Shown here piece after piece: positions 1-10,479 of a stretch of 64,000 nucleotides of DNA. The translations under genes and the position numbers were made by a program. The notes beneath the pieces are model-generated. The model saw only the letters and a program-made list of their open reading frames with translations, did no database searches and had not been told where the DNA came from. The number at the start of each line of letters is the position of its first letter. Position 1 is the first letter of the stretch. The stretch is from positions 2,071,839-2,135,838 of the forward strand of contig BFEA01000193.1 in NCBI GenBank assembly GCA_003427395.1, given 5' to 3'. Origin of the DNA: Chara braunii. Taxonomy: Eukaryota; Streptophyta; Charophyceae; Charales; Characeae.

Positions 1-29
1 CTACTCGCGGGACTGCCCGTAGTCGACCC

Positions 30-590
30 TTGACATTCTTGGAGTTAGGTCCAGGAGACGAGAGAAGATTGCGGAGAGAGGCTAGAGAGAGAGCAGCGGC
101 AAGGAGAGTGAGGGCAGCTGAGGATAGTGCCAGGACTAGAATTACAGCTAGCACCGGTGCAGCCATGGCTACTTCATCTACCATGTCGCAAACCTCTTCA
201 CAGTCCACTTCGTCAGGAGTCAGTCAAATGGTCCTCAGGGGTCCATTANCCAGACTGCTAACTTGCGTGTCAGCCAGCAGACTCAACTCACGGCGGAGGA
301 TTTAGAAATCCGTCAAGCAGAAGAACTTCAAGATGAGCTACAGCGGCAGCTGGACGAAGCAGCAGAGAGGCGAAGAAAAGCCATACTTAGAAAGGCTAGA
401 CTAGGGAGTAGAATGCAGGAGCTAGGCACGCTGGAAGGACTAGATGAGGCGGCATAAGATCCTGTGGTTCGTGTGCTGCGTAGTGCCTTACTTTCAATGG
501 TTGAAGCGCAGAACGTCCAGCAGGAATTGCTGGCCGAATTAGTGGAGGCCAGAAACAAATCCTGGTTGAACTTCGGGCTCCTTGCACAAC
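30..590 (+). pseudogene. gag N-terminal region, charged coiled-coil-like
   Basis: The first part reads as an Arg/Glu-rich, then Ser/Thr-rich segment (30-305). It continues in another frame from 263 as a strongly charged heptad-like stretch rich in Gln, Glu, Arg and Leu, consistent with the coiled-coil often found before the capsid domain in plant gypsy Gag. A stop at 455-457 interrupts it; the same frame then reads on for about 45 codons with more Glu/Leu-rich sequence. No catalytic function is expected. Assignment rests on position just upstream of a recognisable capsid region, not on sequence identity. Confidence 0.5.
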
Positions 591-645
591 GGTGAGGCAG
601 CCGTAGTTTGCTGTAGTTCCCCCTGCGGGTGCGGGTCCTTCATCG

Positions 646-1557
646 ATGCCGCAACACACAGGGTCAACTTTCCCCCCTATGTTTGGCATACCCCCTCAAG
701 GTGGTTTAGTAGCAACTAGTGGTCCGGTTCATAGAGTCTCAGCCGTACCATCTACGACAGTGATGACTANAGTCCCACTGTCAAGCCAGGCCCAGGTTAG
801 TGTGCAACAGCCTGTTTCAGTGGCTATGCAGCCGCTGCAGCAAGCCCCTGGGCCCATGCAGCCNATGCANTGGATGCCTAAGATACCTTTGATGAGTCCC
901 AAGCCCTTCTCTGGTGATAGAAAGAAGGATGAGAACTTAGACACTTGGGTGAGGACTGTGCCTACTTATGTGAGGCACAAGCTCACCAGGCCAGAGCACN
1001 AAGTTGTAGTGGCTGCCTCCTTTTTAGAGGGGTCAGCAGCCCGCTGATTGAATGGCTTAGTGCAGCAGCAGGGCTACGGTCAAAACTTCGATGCATGGGC
1101 ACAGGCCCAGACATTGGAAGAGNTCGTACGGTCTGTGTATAACAGGTGGCATGACCCGCAANGGGCTCAGAAGGCCACCGATGCTATCAACAATCTTTGT
1201 GCCCGTAGGTTCAAGGATGTTAGAGAGCTCACGGATACCGTAGAGTGTCTACTCGTGGTACCTGGTGTGCGCTTTGACCAGCAGGTTCTCCTGACGGATT
1301 ACCTAAGGTGCCTACCCACAGAGGTAAGGACCAAGCTGGTTGATGAGGCCTATGTCGACCAGCACACCTTCGCTACTTTTAGCAAGAAAGNTTTGGACAT
1401 AGAGGCAAAGCTGGGATCTGCGCATAAGGCATCTCATGATGGCAGGAAGAGACTGCCTCAAGACTGGAAGAAGAAGGGTCAGTTAATCTTCGTTGACCAC
1501 GATGGTCAAACGACTGAGATTGACAATTTCCCAGACCTTGGGGAGTTGACAGAGTAG
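646..1557 (+). pseudogene. gag capsid region of gypsy element
   Basis: This is a retrotransposon gag capsid domain, which would assemble the cytoplasmic particle. The frame opens with a Pro/Gln/Ser-rich linker, then PKIPLMSPKPFSGDRKKDEN and DTWVRTVPTY, typical of a gag start (a P-F-x-G-x3 motif followed by a W-containing helix). It continues through SFLEGSAAR, a stop (TGA, 1045-1047), LNGLVQQQGYGQNFDAW and a helical stretch ending in LDIEAKLGSA. A second in-frame stop (TAG) lies at 1555. Family members usually carry Trp where the TGA sits. Five ambiguous bases fall within this region. Confidence 0.8.
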
Positions 1558-1590
1558 GATGGGGCTAGTGAGACTTCAGATGGTGGAGTC

Positions 1591-1887
1591 GTGGCTCCCA
1601 TCAAAAAAAAGGCTAGGGGAACCGGGAAGAAGAAGGTAGTACGGTCCACGGGTCAGGGAGACCAATGGACACCCACGTGGGTGAAGATTGGTTTGGATTA
1701 CGAGGTGTGGAGGGACCGAGTTGCCAGGGGCACATGCATGAACTGTGTCAATTATCGCCACACATCACGAACATGCCGAGGCAAAAAGGTCACCACGAAG
1801 GTAGCATCACCAACAGTGGTGGGCTTATCTTCGAACCCTGGCAGTGCTTCTGCGAGCAGCTCTCAGGGAAACTCCTCTGGCCAGTAG
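1591..1887 (+). pseudogene. gag nucleocapsid with CCHC zinc knuckle
   Basis: In frame with the capsid region after the stop at 1555. A basic Lys/Arg-rich start (KKKARGTGKKKVVRS) is followed by a single zinc knuckle, CMNCVNYRHTSRTC, with the C-x2-C-x4-H-x4-C spacing of retroviral nucleocapsids, then a Ser/Gly-rich tail. It would bind element RNA for packaging. Pol continues in a different frame about 200 bases downstream, so either a frameshift lesion or a gag-pol frame change separates them. Confidence 0.85.
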
Positions 1888-2084
1888 GAGTGTTAGCCGC
1901 TCTTACTCGCGCTGAAGTGGTAACGTTGCCTTCTCCACTTCAGGCGTTGGCCAATGCTAGAGACCCACACATCGCCCCACAGACACATTCAGACCCATCG
2001 ACGCTCTGTTCGAGAGATGTGTTTGAGGCCCTAGAAGAGTTAGAGACTGAGTGATCAAGGAAGGACCCCAGGGACTTTTGGGCG

Positions 2085-3404
2085 ATGATCAGTAGAGGTC
2101 CAAAGGGTGAACATTTCGTGGTAGAAGTAGATGTAGGTGGACGCAAGGTTGGCGCCTTCGCAGACATAGGCTCTACACAAAATTTCATTAGTCGTGCTTG
2201 TGTGGATAGACTGCGCTTAGGGGACCAAGTGCAGCGGCTTAGCAGAATTGTAGCTTCTACACTAGCCAACAAGCACCAAATGGTTGTCAAAGACTATGTC
2301 CAAGACGTAGCCTGCACCTTCTCCTATGGAGGAGGGGAAGTGATCCACAAGATCTCCTTCCTGGTGAGCGACGAACTGCCATTCGATATGCTACTAGGCA
2401 TGTACTACCTCGAAGTCTTGCAACCTCAGTTTGACTGGGATAGAAAGGTGTTGATCCACAAATTGCCCAATGGTAGAACTGTTAGATTGCATAAGTATAA
2501 AGTTAGCAGTCTAATAGAAAACTACAGCTGTATGTGCGCTTCATCCTTCTATAACAACTATAAGCAGAATCGAGAGGAGGGCATGTATCTAGTCTTTGTC
2601 TCTGAGAAAGGGGGGGCCGTTAAATCACCCCCAGAGATAGAAAGAGTCGTCGCGCAATATTCAGACCTTTTTGAGGAGCCAACAGGCGTGGTGGAAAGGG
2701 AGGTTGTACATGTGATAGAGGTTGTCCCAGGTAGCAAGGTGCCTAGAGGACGAATCTATGGGATGTCTCCCGCGGAGTTAGATGAGCTTCGCCGCCAGCT
2801 CAAGGAGCTCACAGAGAAGGGATGGATACGGCCTAGTATCTCCCCTTACGGCGCTCCAGTGCTATTTGCACCTATGAAGAGAGGTACCCTGAAGATGTGC
2901 ATTGACTATAGGGGTCTCAATGCCATCACTGTGAAGAACGCAGAGCCCCTACCCCGCATCGACGACCTATTGGATAGAGTGCAGGGATGCCGGTACTTTA
3001 CTAAGATAGATTTAAAGTTTGGATACCATCAAATTGCCATTAGACCTAAGGACCAGCACAAAACCGCTTTTCAGACCAGGTACGGTCTGTATGAGTTTGT
3101 GTTGATGCCCTTTGGCCTATGCAATGCACCTGGGACGTTCCAGCACGCAATGAACCGGATCTTTCATGATTACTTAGACAAGTTTATCGTCGTGTACCTC
3201 GACGATATCCTTATCTTTAGTAAGACTGCAGAGGAGCACGCTGAGCACTTGAATACAGTGCTAGGTCTCCTAAGACGGCACCGGTACAAGATTAACTTGG
3301 AGAAATGCGAGTTTGGTCGCACCAAGATCTTGTATCTGGGTCATGAAATTTCAGCAAATGGGTTGAGGCCGAAAGATGCAAAGGTGGCCAGCATACGTGA
3401 CTAG
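2085..3404 (+). pseudogene. pol: aspartic protease and reverse transcriptase
   Basis: A 439-codon open segment. Residues about 10-120 form the retropepsin-like protease; the catalytic triad position reads DIGS (residues 27-30) rather than D-S/T-G, so the active site is probably mutated. Residues about 215-400 are the reverse transcriptase palm and fingers: PRGRIYGMSPAE, IRPSISPYGAPVLFAPM, CIDYRGLNAITVKNAEPLPR, FTKIDLKFGYHQI, MPFGLCNAPGTFQ and the catalytic VYLDDILIFS. It ends at a TAG (3402-3404) exactly where relatives have Trp in the conserved IRDWP thumb motif. Reading on in frame gives PRPQTVTGV and FLGMTDYYRPFVKNYS, confirming a point nonsense rather than a real end. Confidence 0.95.
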
Positions 3405-4570
3405 CCTAGACCTCAAACCGTTACTGGGGTCGGATCGTTTTTGGGGATGACAGACTATTATCGTCCTTTCGTCAAAAACTATAGTACGGTAGCCTCCCCA
3501 TTAACAGATCTACCCCTTGGGAGTGGACTGAAGAGTGTGAGGCAAGCTTCAAGAAATTGAAGTATGCTCTAACACACTATGAAGTTCTCAAACTTCCTGA
3601 TCCTAAAAAGCCGTTTGTTGTGACCACAGACGCCAGCCAATATGGCATAGGCGCGGTCCTTGCACAACAGGAGGGGCCAAAGTTGAGACCGGTCGAGTAC
3701 ATGAGTAAAAAGATGCCTTCTCAAAAGTTAGCTAAGTCCACTTATGAGAAAGAGCTCTACGCCCTGTACAGAGCGCTAGTTCATTGGAGACATTACCTCC
3801 TAGGAAGATTCTTCTATGTGAGGTCTGACCATGAGACTTTGCGCTGGATTAAGACACAGCCTGTGTTGTCAGACCCACTCCAGAGATGGATTCAAGTGAT
3901 AGACATGTCTGACTGTCAACTTGATCCTATCAAGGGTACTTACAACAAAGTGGCTGATGCGCTATCAAGAAGGGCAGATTATTTAGGCGTGCTAGTCACT
4001 GAGTTCGGCATACCTGACGACCTCACTCGATCGCTGGTGGAAGCCTATCAGAGAGATCCAGTTATGTCAGAGATCATCCGTAGATTCCAAGCAAAGGACA
4101 AAAAGACTTTGGACGAATTTACGATGGTTGATGGCTTGCTGTTTCTCGAGAAGGCAGAGAATAAAAAACTATGTGTTGCTAATAGTGAGACTTTGCGTAG
4201 TTTATTTTTAGGAGAATATCATGATGCAACTGGTCATTTTGGCTATAGAAAGACATCAGCGAACTTAGTGCAAAGATTTTGGTGGCCTTCTATGTTGGAA
4301 GATGCAAAACGTTATGTTGAAACCTGCCAGGTTTGTCAAAGGGACAAACCAAGGACTCAGGCTCCGCTTGGGTTGATCAAACCCTTGCCGATCCCTGAAG
4401 GACCAGGCCAGAGTGTGTCCATGGATTTCATGGATACCCTTGTGACCAGCAGGTCAGGAAAGAGACACATCTTTGTCATAGTGGACCGTTTTACCAAGTA
4501 CGCCAGACTGATCGCTATGACTGAAACTGCTAGAACTGACTTCGTCATCAAACTTTTCATGGACAACTGA
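3405..4570 (+). pseudogene. pol: RT thumb, RNase H and integrase N-terminus
   Basis: After the RT stop, the thumb continues to about 3515, where a small deletion shifts the frame; PWEWTEECEASFKKLKYAL then resumes in the frame open to 4570. RNase H carries its four acidic residues in TTDASQYGIGAV, KELYAL, VRSDHETL and KVADALSRR. The integrase zinc-binding domain follows (HDATGHFGYRKTSA then CQVCQRDK, an HHCC finger), then the start of the DDE core with the first Asp in SMDFMDTLVTS and the strand IFVIVDRFTKYARL. A TGA at 4568 interrupts the core. Confidence 0.93.
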
Positions 4571-5239
4571 GTAAGAGACTTCGGTCTACCTACATCTATT
4601 GTAAGTGACAGGGATGTCAGATTCACGAGCGAACTGTGGCAGTCTACTGTTGAGCAATGAGGCACAAAACTCCAAATAACTTTAGGAAATCATCCTGAGT
4701 CAAATAGTCAAGCCGAGCAAATAAACCGAGTAGTACAACACATACTTAGGCATTATATCAAGCCAAGTCAGGATGAGTGGGACGAGAAGCTACCTCTCGT
4801 CGCCAACCTGTACAATAACGTTGTGCATAGTACTACCGGCATGACTCCCAACCAACTACATCTTGGTTGGAAGCCCCGGACTGCTCTTGATTTCCTGCTA
4901 CCGGAAAGGGAACCCACTGCAGCACCTGTCAGCATAGAGTTTGTTGTCAAATATCATCAGATGTTGCAGCAGGCCGTTGAACATATTAGGAAGTCTCAAG
5001 AAGCAATGATTGCATCTGAGAAATTACATAGACGGACTTTTAACTTCCAGGTAGGCCAGAGAGTCTGGATCAAGTCTGCTGAACTTGGTCAGGAGTTTGG
5101 CATATCCCGCAAGTTAATGCCACAGTACTTTGGGCCCTGGGAGATCTTAGATATTGTAGGAGATCAACCAGATGATCCTTCATACATAATTCGCATCCCA
5201 CCTCGCGTACCTACCCTGTGTTCCATGCCTCTAAGTTAG
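4571..5239 (+). pseudogene. pol: integrase core end and C-terminal domain
   Basis: This stays in the same frame as the preceding segment. It has the second catalytic Asp in IVSDRDVRFTS, a TGA at 4658, then the Glu-bearing helix HPESNSQAEQINR and NVVHSTTGMTPNQLHLG, a gypsy integrase signature. The C-terminal part has FQVGQRVWIKSAEL and LMPQYFGPWEIL, the beta-barrel (GPY/F-like) module of chromovirus-type integrases. A frameshift near 5210 ends the reading; the adjacent frame would continue with the usual YPVFHAS element. Confidence 0.9.
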
Positions 5240-5336
5240 CACCCTTTGCTGCTACTTAGCAGTTCCCTTCCAGAAGATCAATGCTGCCCCCAACCATGGA
5301 TGGCGAAGTGGACATTGTCGGATCATCGAGCATCGA

Positions 5337-5528
5337 GTGATGTCTGTTCCTCAACCATCAGGTAGAGGGCGACCTCCTAAAACGAAAATGCAGTATCGTG
5401 TGAGCTTCAGACATCATCTGGATCCTAAAGAAGACCGGTGGTTCACACGAGAAGAACTCATGAGAACAGCACCTCAAGTGATTGCAGGCTATGAAAGATC
5501 ACTCAAAGGGAAAATGCCTGCAGAATAA
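5337..5528 (+). pseudogene. chromodomain-like end of integrase
   Basis: About 63 codons. The core MQYRVSFRHHLDPKEDRWFT followed by REELMRTAPQVIAGYE resembles the chromodomain-type tail of plant chromoviruses: a short beta-strand block, W, then an acidic helix. Such tails direct integration to modified chromatin. The aromatic cage is incomplete compared with a canonical HP1 chromodomain, so targeting ability cannot be judged. A stop at 5526 ends it, 40 bases before the putative LTR. Confidence 0.7.
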
Positions 5529-5554
5529 GAGGCTTCTCAGAGGACCTACGAAGT

Positions 5555-5568
5555 AAAGGAGGAGGGAA
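5555..5568 (+). other. polypurine tract of gypsy element
   Basis: AAAGGAGGAGGGAA lies directly before a TG dinucleotide that begins the putative 3' LTR. All 14 bases are purine, as expected for the plus-strand primer of LTR retrotransposons. Confidence 0.6.
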
Positions 5569-6590
5569 TGCGAGGATCTAGATCCTCGGCAGGCCTATGG
5601 GGCCCTATATGGAGCATTGACCGCCCTAAGTGAAGGCGGAGGTGCCCGCCCTAAGTGAAGGCGGGCCTAACAAATCACCTGAGGTCCTCGACTGTCAATT
5701 TCATATTTGGGGTCCAGGTAGTTGCGACGCGCCAGTTGGTTGAAAGAAACTCAGGCCGGGCAACATAGACATTTCCACGGCCTTCCGGGCCTTTCCAAAG
5801 AATGCAGGCCCTGGGCGTGATTCGCAGCCTCATACAGAGACAGTTGGGCGCCCAACCGAAGGAGGCCCAGCAGCCCAGTAGCTTTTGTACACAGGCAACT
5901 TCCTGGGGCCTTCCGAAAGCTTCTGGGCCCAGGCCACTGCAGCCAGGCTGCGCGAGCAGGCCAACTCTTTCCATAAAGGAAAGAGCTCGGCCCTGGCTGC
6001 CTCATTTAGGCACTCGCATGCTAGCGGCAGCGCTGCTGGAGCAAAGACTCGCGGTTGTTGGCTGGCGCTGAGAGGCGAGGTGCAGCACATGCGGTCCTGC
6101 AGGGAAGAAGGGCGCTGCCCTCATAGCCTAGCCACCATAGCTGGTGGGCTTGGACTACAGTGAGGCACAGGGGTGGTCTTCGGATGAAAAAGAGGACAAA
6201 CGTGGGTGTAGTCAGGGGATAGGTGAAGAAGGATGATGATGATGATGTGAGGGCACTTACCTTGTATTGGCGATGGTCTGCATGGGCGACATCTTCAAGT
6301 ACTTCCGGTTGCCGCTGGCGTCAACAGTTGCATTGTCATTTCGTAGTCTGTAGTAGCTGTGTAGGAGTAGGCTGGGCGCTGAGCGCCAAGTGTGAGTGTG
6401 AAGGAACTGGACTCTTGTGTTGAGAGGAGAGAGTATGCTCTCCATGAACATTAGTTTCCAGTGCTACGAACCTCCATTGGTATATTATTGGTGCAATGTT
6501 GCTCTCTGGACACAGTGTGACTATCTGGCTTTCAATGTGATGGTGTGATCTGGAATTGTCATCTCGTTGTTGCTTATTTTCCTTGCAGAA
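5569..6590 (+). repeat. putative 3' LTR of the gypsy element
   Basis: It begins TGCGAGGATC just after the polypurine tract. Bases 5571-5588 form the perfect 18-bp palindrome CGAGGATCTAGATCCTCG. A 19-bp unit, itself an inverted repeat (CCGCC...GGCGG around CTAAGTGAA), is duplicated near 5622-5640 and 5648-5666. Without the 5' LTR in the window the right end cannot be fixed; sequence up to about 6590 has no other explanation. No coding potential was accepted here. Confidence 0.5.
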
Positions 6591-6594
6591 TCTA

Positions 6595-6951
6595 CAAATA
6601 AAGTTAAAAATAATAATATTTTTTTTCATGCCCCGAAATAAAGGAAAAATAAAAAGGGAAAAGAGAGGAAAAACAAATTAGCGAGTGGGCAAGCAAGTTT
6701 TGACACCACCATATTTGCCGATTTTTCGTTTTGATTTGGCTGAACAGAATGGCTTCAAAATTAAGAGGGAGATACCTTACATCACAAAGAACTCACCAAA
6801 AAAATTCAAAAAAAAATAATAATATTTAGGTGACAAAATATTTTTTCATGAGGTCCAAACCCCTTCAGGTTTGGCCCCGTACGGGGACCTGAACACCCGA
6901 ACATTCGGGGGTCAGCTTAGGGGCCTCTGTACGTTCGGCTTGGCAACCCTG
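6595..6951 (-). mobile_element. hAT-like non-autonomous element, end fragment
   Basis: This matches, in order and with gaps, the last 350 bases of the complete 54288-55037 element: AT-rich text with CCCCGAA, GTGGGCAAGC, TTTTGACACC, the GTACGGGG block, then the terminus GGCAACCCTG. The opposite end is missing, so it is a truncated or degraded copy of that family about 48 kb away. Confidence 0.7.
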
Positions 6952-7194
6952 GTCTGGGCTGAGTTGTCACAAGGCGGAATTTCTTCTTATGGGGCGAGGG
7001 CGGGCTGTACTAGAAATAATTTGGGCAGGGTGGGTCAGGTGAGGTACCAATTCAAAATAAAAATGTTCATCGCTGCTTCCTACCATAGCCTACTTAACTA
7101 ACCTACCTAGGCATCGGTAATCATTGTACAAACGAAATCTACAATTCTTAAGCATCGGTGAATATTGGACATGAGGCTAGGGCCACGAATGGAA

Positions 7195-7300
7195 CATGGA
7201 GTGACTCAGGACTAGGATTCGAGAATGAGACTTGGGACAAGGACTCGAGATTGGGACTCAAGACTGGGACTCAGGACTAGGACTTGGGACAGAACCACGG
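7195..7300 (+). repeat. short degenerate tandem repeat (GGACTCAGGACTAGGACT-like)
   Basis: Phrases built from GGACT, CAGGACTAGGA and TTGGGAC recur about every 9-20 bases. The rest of 6952-7345 shows no gene or recognised repeat. Confidence 0.5.
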
Positions 7301-7389
7301 TATTGAGATTCATGAATCCTTTCACTCCCACCGGCCTAAACTATAGGTCATCCAAGAAAAACACCAGTTTTACCTATCTACATATCTGA

Positions 7390-8480
7390 TTCTCATGAGA
7401 GATTGCTCGTGATGTGATACAATTCCATATGCAGTTTCACCTAGCCGTTCGTTGGGGGAACCAACTGTCCTCTGTTTCTTGATTCTGCCAATCTCTTTAT
7501 GCTGGCAACAACTTATGAGAGATTCCTTCCTCAAACACGAACTCCTTAAGACTTCGCCCAAACTAGACCGCCAACAGCAATCTGGGAAGGCCATCTCCGC
7601 TTGTTTGCCTGTTCAATCATCGTACGTTGCACATGTTTAACCGTTTCTCTGGCTGTTTGCAGGTCTCTCTCATATTGCAGCACAAACTCGCATGTACCAG
7701 CTGGCAATCTCTGCAGCTGATCAGCACTCTTAACACTCTATCGGTCTACGTGGCCGCCAAGCCTTATGCAGCTGATTCGGAGTTCAGTCAGTAGCCAAGT
7801 GCACTGAGTATCTCTGCACCCGACCTGCATTCAAACAGTCTATCGGTCTACGTGGATGCCACCCCTCAATTAGCTGAGTCGGAATTCAGTCAGTAGACAA
7901 GTGCACTGAGTTGTTGTAAGTTATTACTACAGGAGGTACATCTTCATCCAAATCTATTTGATCCAGTCGAATGTACATGCGAAGAGTTTGCTGCAATATT
8001 TTATTGACAACATAACGAACAGTGATCCATCATCTTCACCTGACCTTGCCAATGCTCCTCAGTGAATCTACATCTCAATCACTAATAATGGTAATCGAGC
8101 GCCCATTATCTTTGACCCAATGATTAAATAACTCGCAAATAACCGACTTTGATTTTGCTTCAGCCGGTAGTTGGGCAAAGACTGCATACTTACTAAATCT
8201 ATCAACTATCATTGAACTATGACCATATTAATTGGGCTATTCTTATTCCTACTAGCTACTTCTTCCACCCGAAATAACTCTCGCCGCACTTCCCCAACAC
8301 AGTTTGGAATGCACAAAAATATATGTGACATCAGAAGTCTGAAACAACAGTTCGTCTGCTATTTGGTAGATGGGCCAATCCTCCGGTCTCTCCACCAATC
8401 CTTCCATAACCTCCCTATAGTACGGGTCATTCGTCAACCGAAAGGCATAACTACGAATGCGTGGTGCCGACACCAAGACT
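7390..8480 (-). pseudogene. integrase remnant of second gypsy element
   Basis: At 8476-8252 the segment RLTNDPYYREVMEGLVER and LLFQTSDVTYIFV corresponds to the linker and start of the integrase zinc region. At about 8220-8050 the DDE core reads FSKYAVFAQLPAEAKSKSV and NHWVKDNGRSITIISD, then is interrupted by stops. At about 7680-7560 the C-terminal part reads ERDLQTARETVKHVQRTMIE and ANKRRWPSQIAVGGLVWAKS, the usual helix before the barrel. Multiple stops and frame changes make it a pseudogene. Confidence 0.8.
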
Positions 8481-8771
8481 CGAATGTAGTTTTAGGCCAA
8501 TCTTCAAAGGTTGTCTATACCTAATGATACCCAAACTGTAGATCAATTTTGCTAGAGTATTTGCAGCTACCTATCTAGTATATCATCAAAATGCGTGGTA
8601 GCGGCTCTACATTCTTTACTGCGATGTGCGATGGGATTCTAGCCATGTTAAACAGAACACAACATGCGTTCTCCTTCTTCCTTGGGAACAAATAGTATGC
8701 GTGCCCTGTAGAGCGACGATCTCGAAGTCCTTACCCTAACCTTCAATTACTTATTTTTCATTCACCTAGAT

Positions 8772-8984
8772 TCAGTGCTCTTGTCGGCCGATATAGACGT
8801 AATAGACGTAATAGGTTGTGCTCTTGTCAGTCAGTACAGACGTAATAGGTCGAGGCAAGTCTTTCACCTTCATTCCCAGATGCAATTTACGAATTGCCTT
8901 CTCTGAGATATAAGACCGCGTCGATCCTGGGTCTAACAGGGCACCTACTCGCGTGTGCGCAATCTCAATTTCCACGATCATCAA
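8772..8984 (-). pseudogene. retropepsin-like protease remnant
   Basis: The frame reads IEIAHTRVGALLDPGSTRSY followed by ISEKAIRKLHL, matching gypsy protease with the active-site motif changed to DPGS (normally D-S/T-G-S/A). A repeated TYYVYYVY-like stretch near its end comes from a local duplication around the AATAGACGTAATAG repeat at 8800. Confidence 0.75.
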
Positions 8985-9262
8985 CTCACCATTAGACTTA
9001 GCTTTCTTCTACCACGAATTCCGTAGTGCTATGAGTTCATTGCCGAGCTTGTAAAGGGAATCGTCCAGTGACACATAACAGAGTACAGTGTCAAGGTGTT
9101 ATGAACGACGGGCGAAAAAAGAGTCATCCTCTGCCTTAAGAGTCGAAGGGGTAGAAGGGATTATAGGCGCCTTACCTTTGTCTTCGTCTAATCCCTTCGA
9201 CTCAGTAGGAGCAGATGCTACTCCTACTGGCTGCTCGCTTTTCGGTTACGAATAAGCGCGCG

Positions 9263-9460
9263 TCAGGCTATCACGTGCCCCACGGTGCCACACTTGAGGC
9301 ACTGGCGATTATCCATTTTGGATTGCCACTCCTCTCGAGTCATGTTCATCTTTTCCCAAGGCCTCCCGAACGTTATGCCGAGATGCTTAGGGAACGAGCG
9401 TGGCCTCTTCTTCTTCTTCCATTGGTTTTGGCCTCCCTTGTTGGCCATCACAACAGTGAC
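9263..9460 (-). pseudogene. nucleocapsid zinc knuckle of second gypsy element
   Basis: A Lys/Arg-rich stretch (NQWKKKKRPRSFPK) is followed by CLKCGTVGHVIA, the beginning of a C-x2-C-x4-H knuckle whose final Cys lies just past a stop. This is a Gag C-terminal RNA-binding module. Confidence 0.75.
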
Positions 9461-9645
9461 ATCACCCTTCCCAGATTCACTGTCGCCGTTACCTCCTCCT
9501 CCCTCAGACTCATCAAGAGGTAACTTTTATAACGTATCATCATCAAATACTACAAGCATGTGGTCCTGACGCTTTTGCCGCCAAAGGACCCGCTTGCCAT
9601 AACCACCAACCGGTCCTGATTTTACCACCGAAGCATAAGACCCCT

Positions 9646-10128
9646 TTACTTAGGGGTCATTTGCTCTCTCTGGAAAGCGAGATCATGAAATTGTTGATAG
9701 TTGTACTTACCAGACTTCGCCTCTGCCACGAGTTGTCCACGAATGGGCTCAGGCAAGGCGCGTGAATAGATATATATAACCTGGTCATCCTGAAGGTTCA
9801 GTCCAGGTACCTGCAAGAGACGATCAACTTCACACGACAAAGCACCAACCGAAGTCCAACGTTTCTGGCCAATGGTGGTGAGTTCATCGAAGGCCTTATC
9901 GATCGTAGTCTTGTCAAGAAATCCCTCCTTTATCTTTTGGAGAAATTGCTTGCGGTTCAGGGTCTTCACCCACTCACCTATATCCTCGAAACCAGCGGCA
10001 TTGGTTTCGGCCAGCACCCATTCCTTAGCCACTCCTCCAAGGCACGACATAGAGAAAGCAACTTGACTCTCAAGCTCAACGGGTGCGGTCCCACAATAAG
10101 TTTGTATTTCGGCTATCCACAACAACAT
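9646..10128 (-). pseudogene. gag capsid region of second gypsy element
   Basis: 160 codons without a stop. The text LWIAEIQTYCGTAP, AFSMSCLGGVAKEWVLAE, FLQKIKEGFLDKTT, EVDRLLQVPGLNLQDDQVIY and RALPEPIRGQLVAEA follows the typical gypsy capsid order (W-containing helix, A-x-x-W segment, R-F-like segment, then the L-P-x3-R helix). It differs markedly from the 646-1557 capsid. Continuous readability over this length suggests that it decayed mainly by deletion elsewhere. Confidence 0.85.
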
Positions 10129-10479
10129 ATTTTCATTTTATTTTATTTTGTAGGCAAACGACAATTTCATTTTGACCTTTTCTTTCTTTTTCAACTTCTC
10201 CGCTTCTTTGACCGGTTCCTCTTGCTTTGTGGGTTCTTCTTTCTTCTCGGTCGGTCTCTCGCACTCTTTTTTAGAACCTTCGGCTTTGTGTGGCAGCTAA
10301 CTCGCTTCATTGCATCCTTCATCAATTTCTCTTGGGGTTACTTCTTTACTAATTCCCCCCTGGTCACCTCCTCAAATCCTACCTTGTCCTTTCCTTTCAA
10401 GATTCTGGTCACCGTCTCTAACGAGGCAATGTTACTTACTGTCAATCTTCTTTTCAAGGGAAACAAGATATATCATGAT

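Larger units (their letters stand above)
1..6590 (+). mobile_element. Ty3/gypsy LTR retrotransposon, decayed, 5' end outside window
   Basis: Domains run in canonical Ty3/gypsy order: gag with a CCHC knuckle, aspartic protease, reverse transcriptase, RNase H, integrase, then a chromodomain-like C-terminus, followed by a purine-rich tract and a putative 3' LTR from 5569. The 5' LTR lies before base 1. The element is dead: in-frame stops at 1045, 1555, 3402, 4568 and 4658, and frameshifts near 300, between gag and pol, near 3510-3530 and near 5210. Eight single Ns fall within 249-1391, suggesting that divergent copies were collapsed. The right edge of the LTR is uncertain; it must lie before the hAT-like sequence that begins near 6595. 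Confidence 0.9.

Noticed and set aside
1045-4660. Stop-codon reassignment (UGA/UAG as Trp)
   Set aside because: Frameshifts accompany the stops, both TGA and TAG occur, and normal TGG codons are abundant, so ordinary decay is sufficient.
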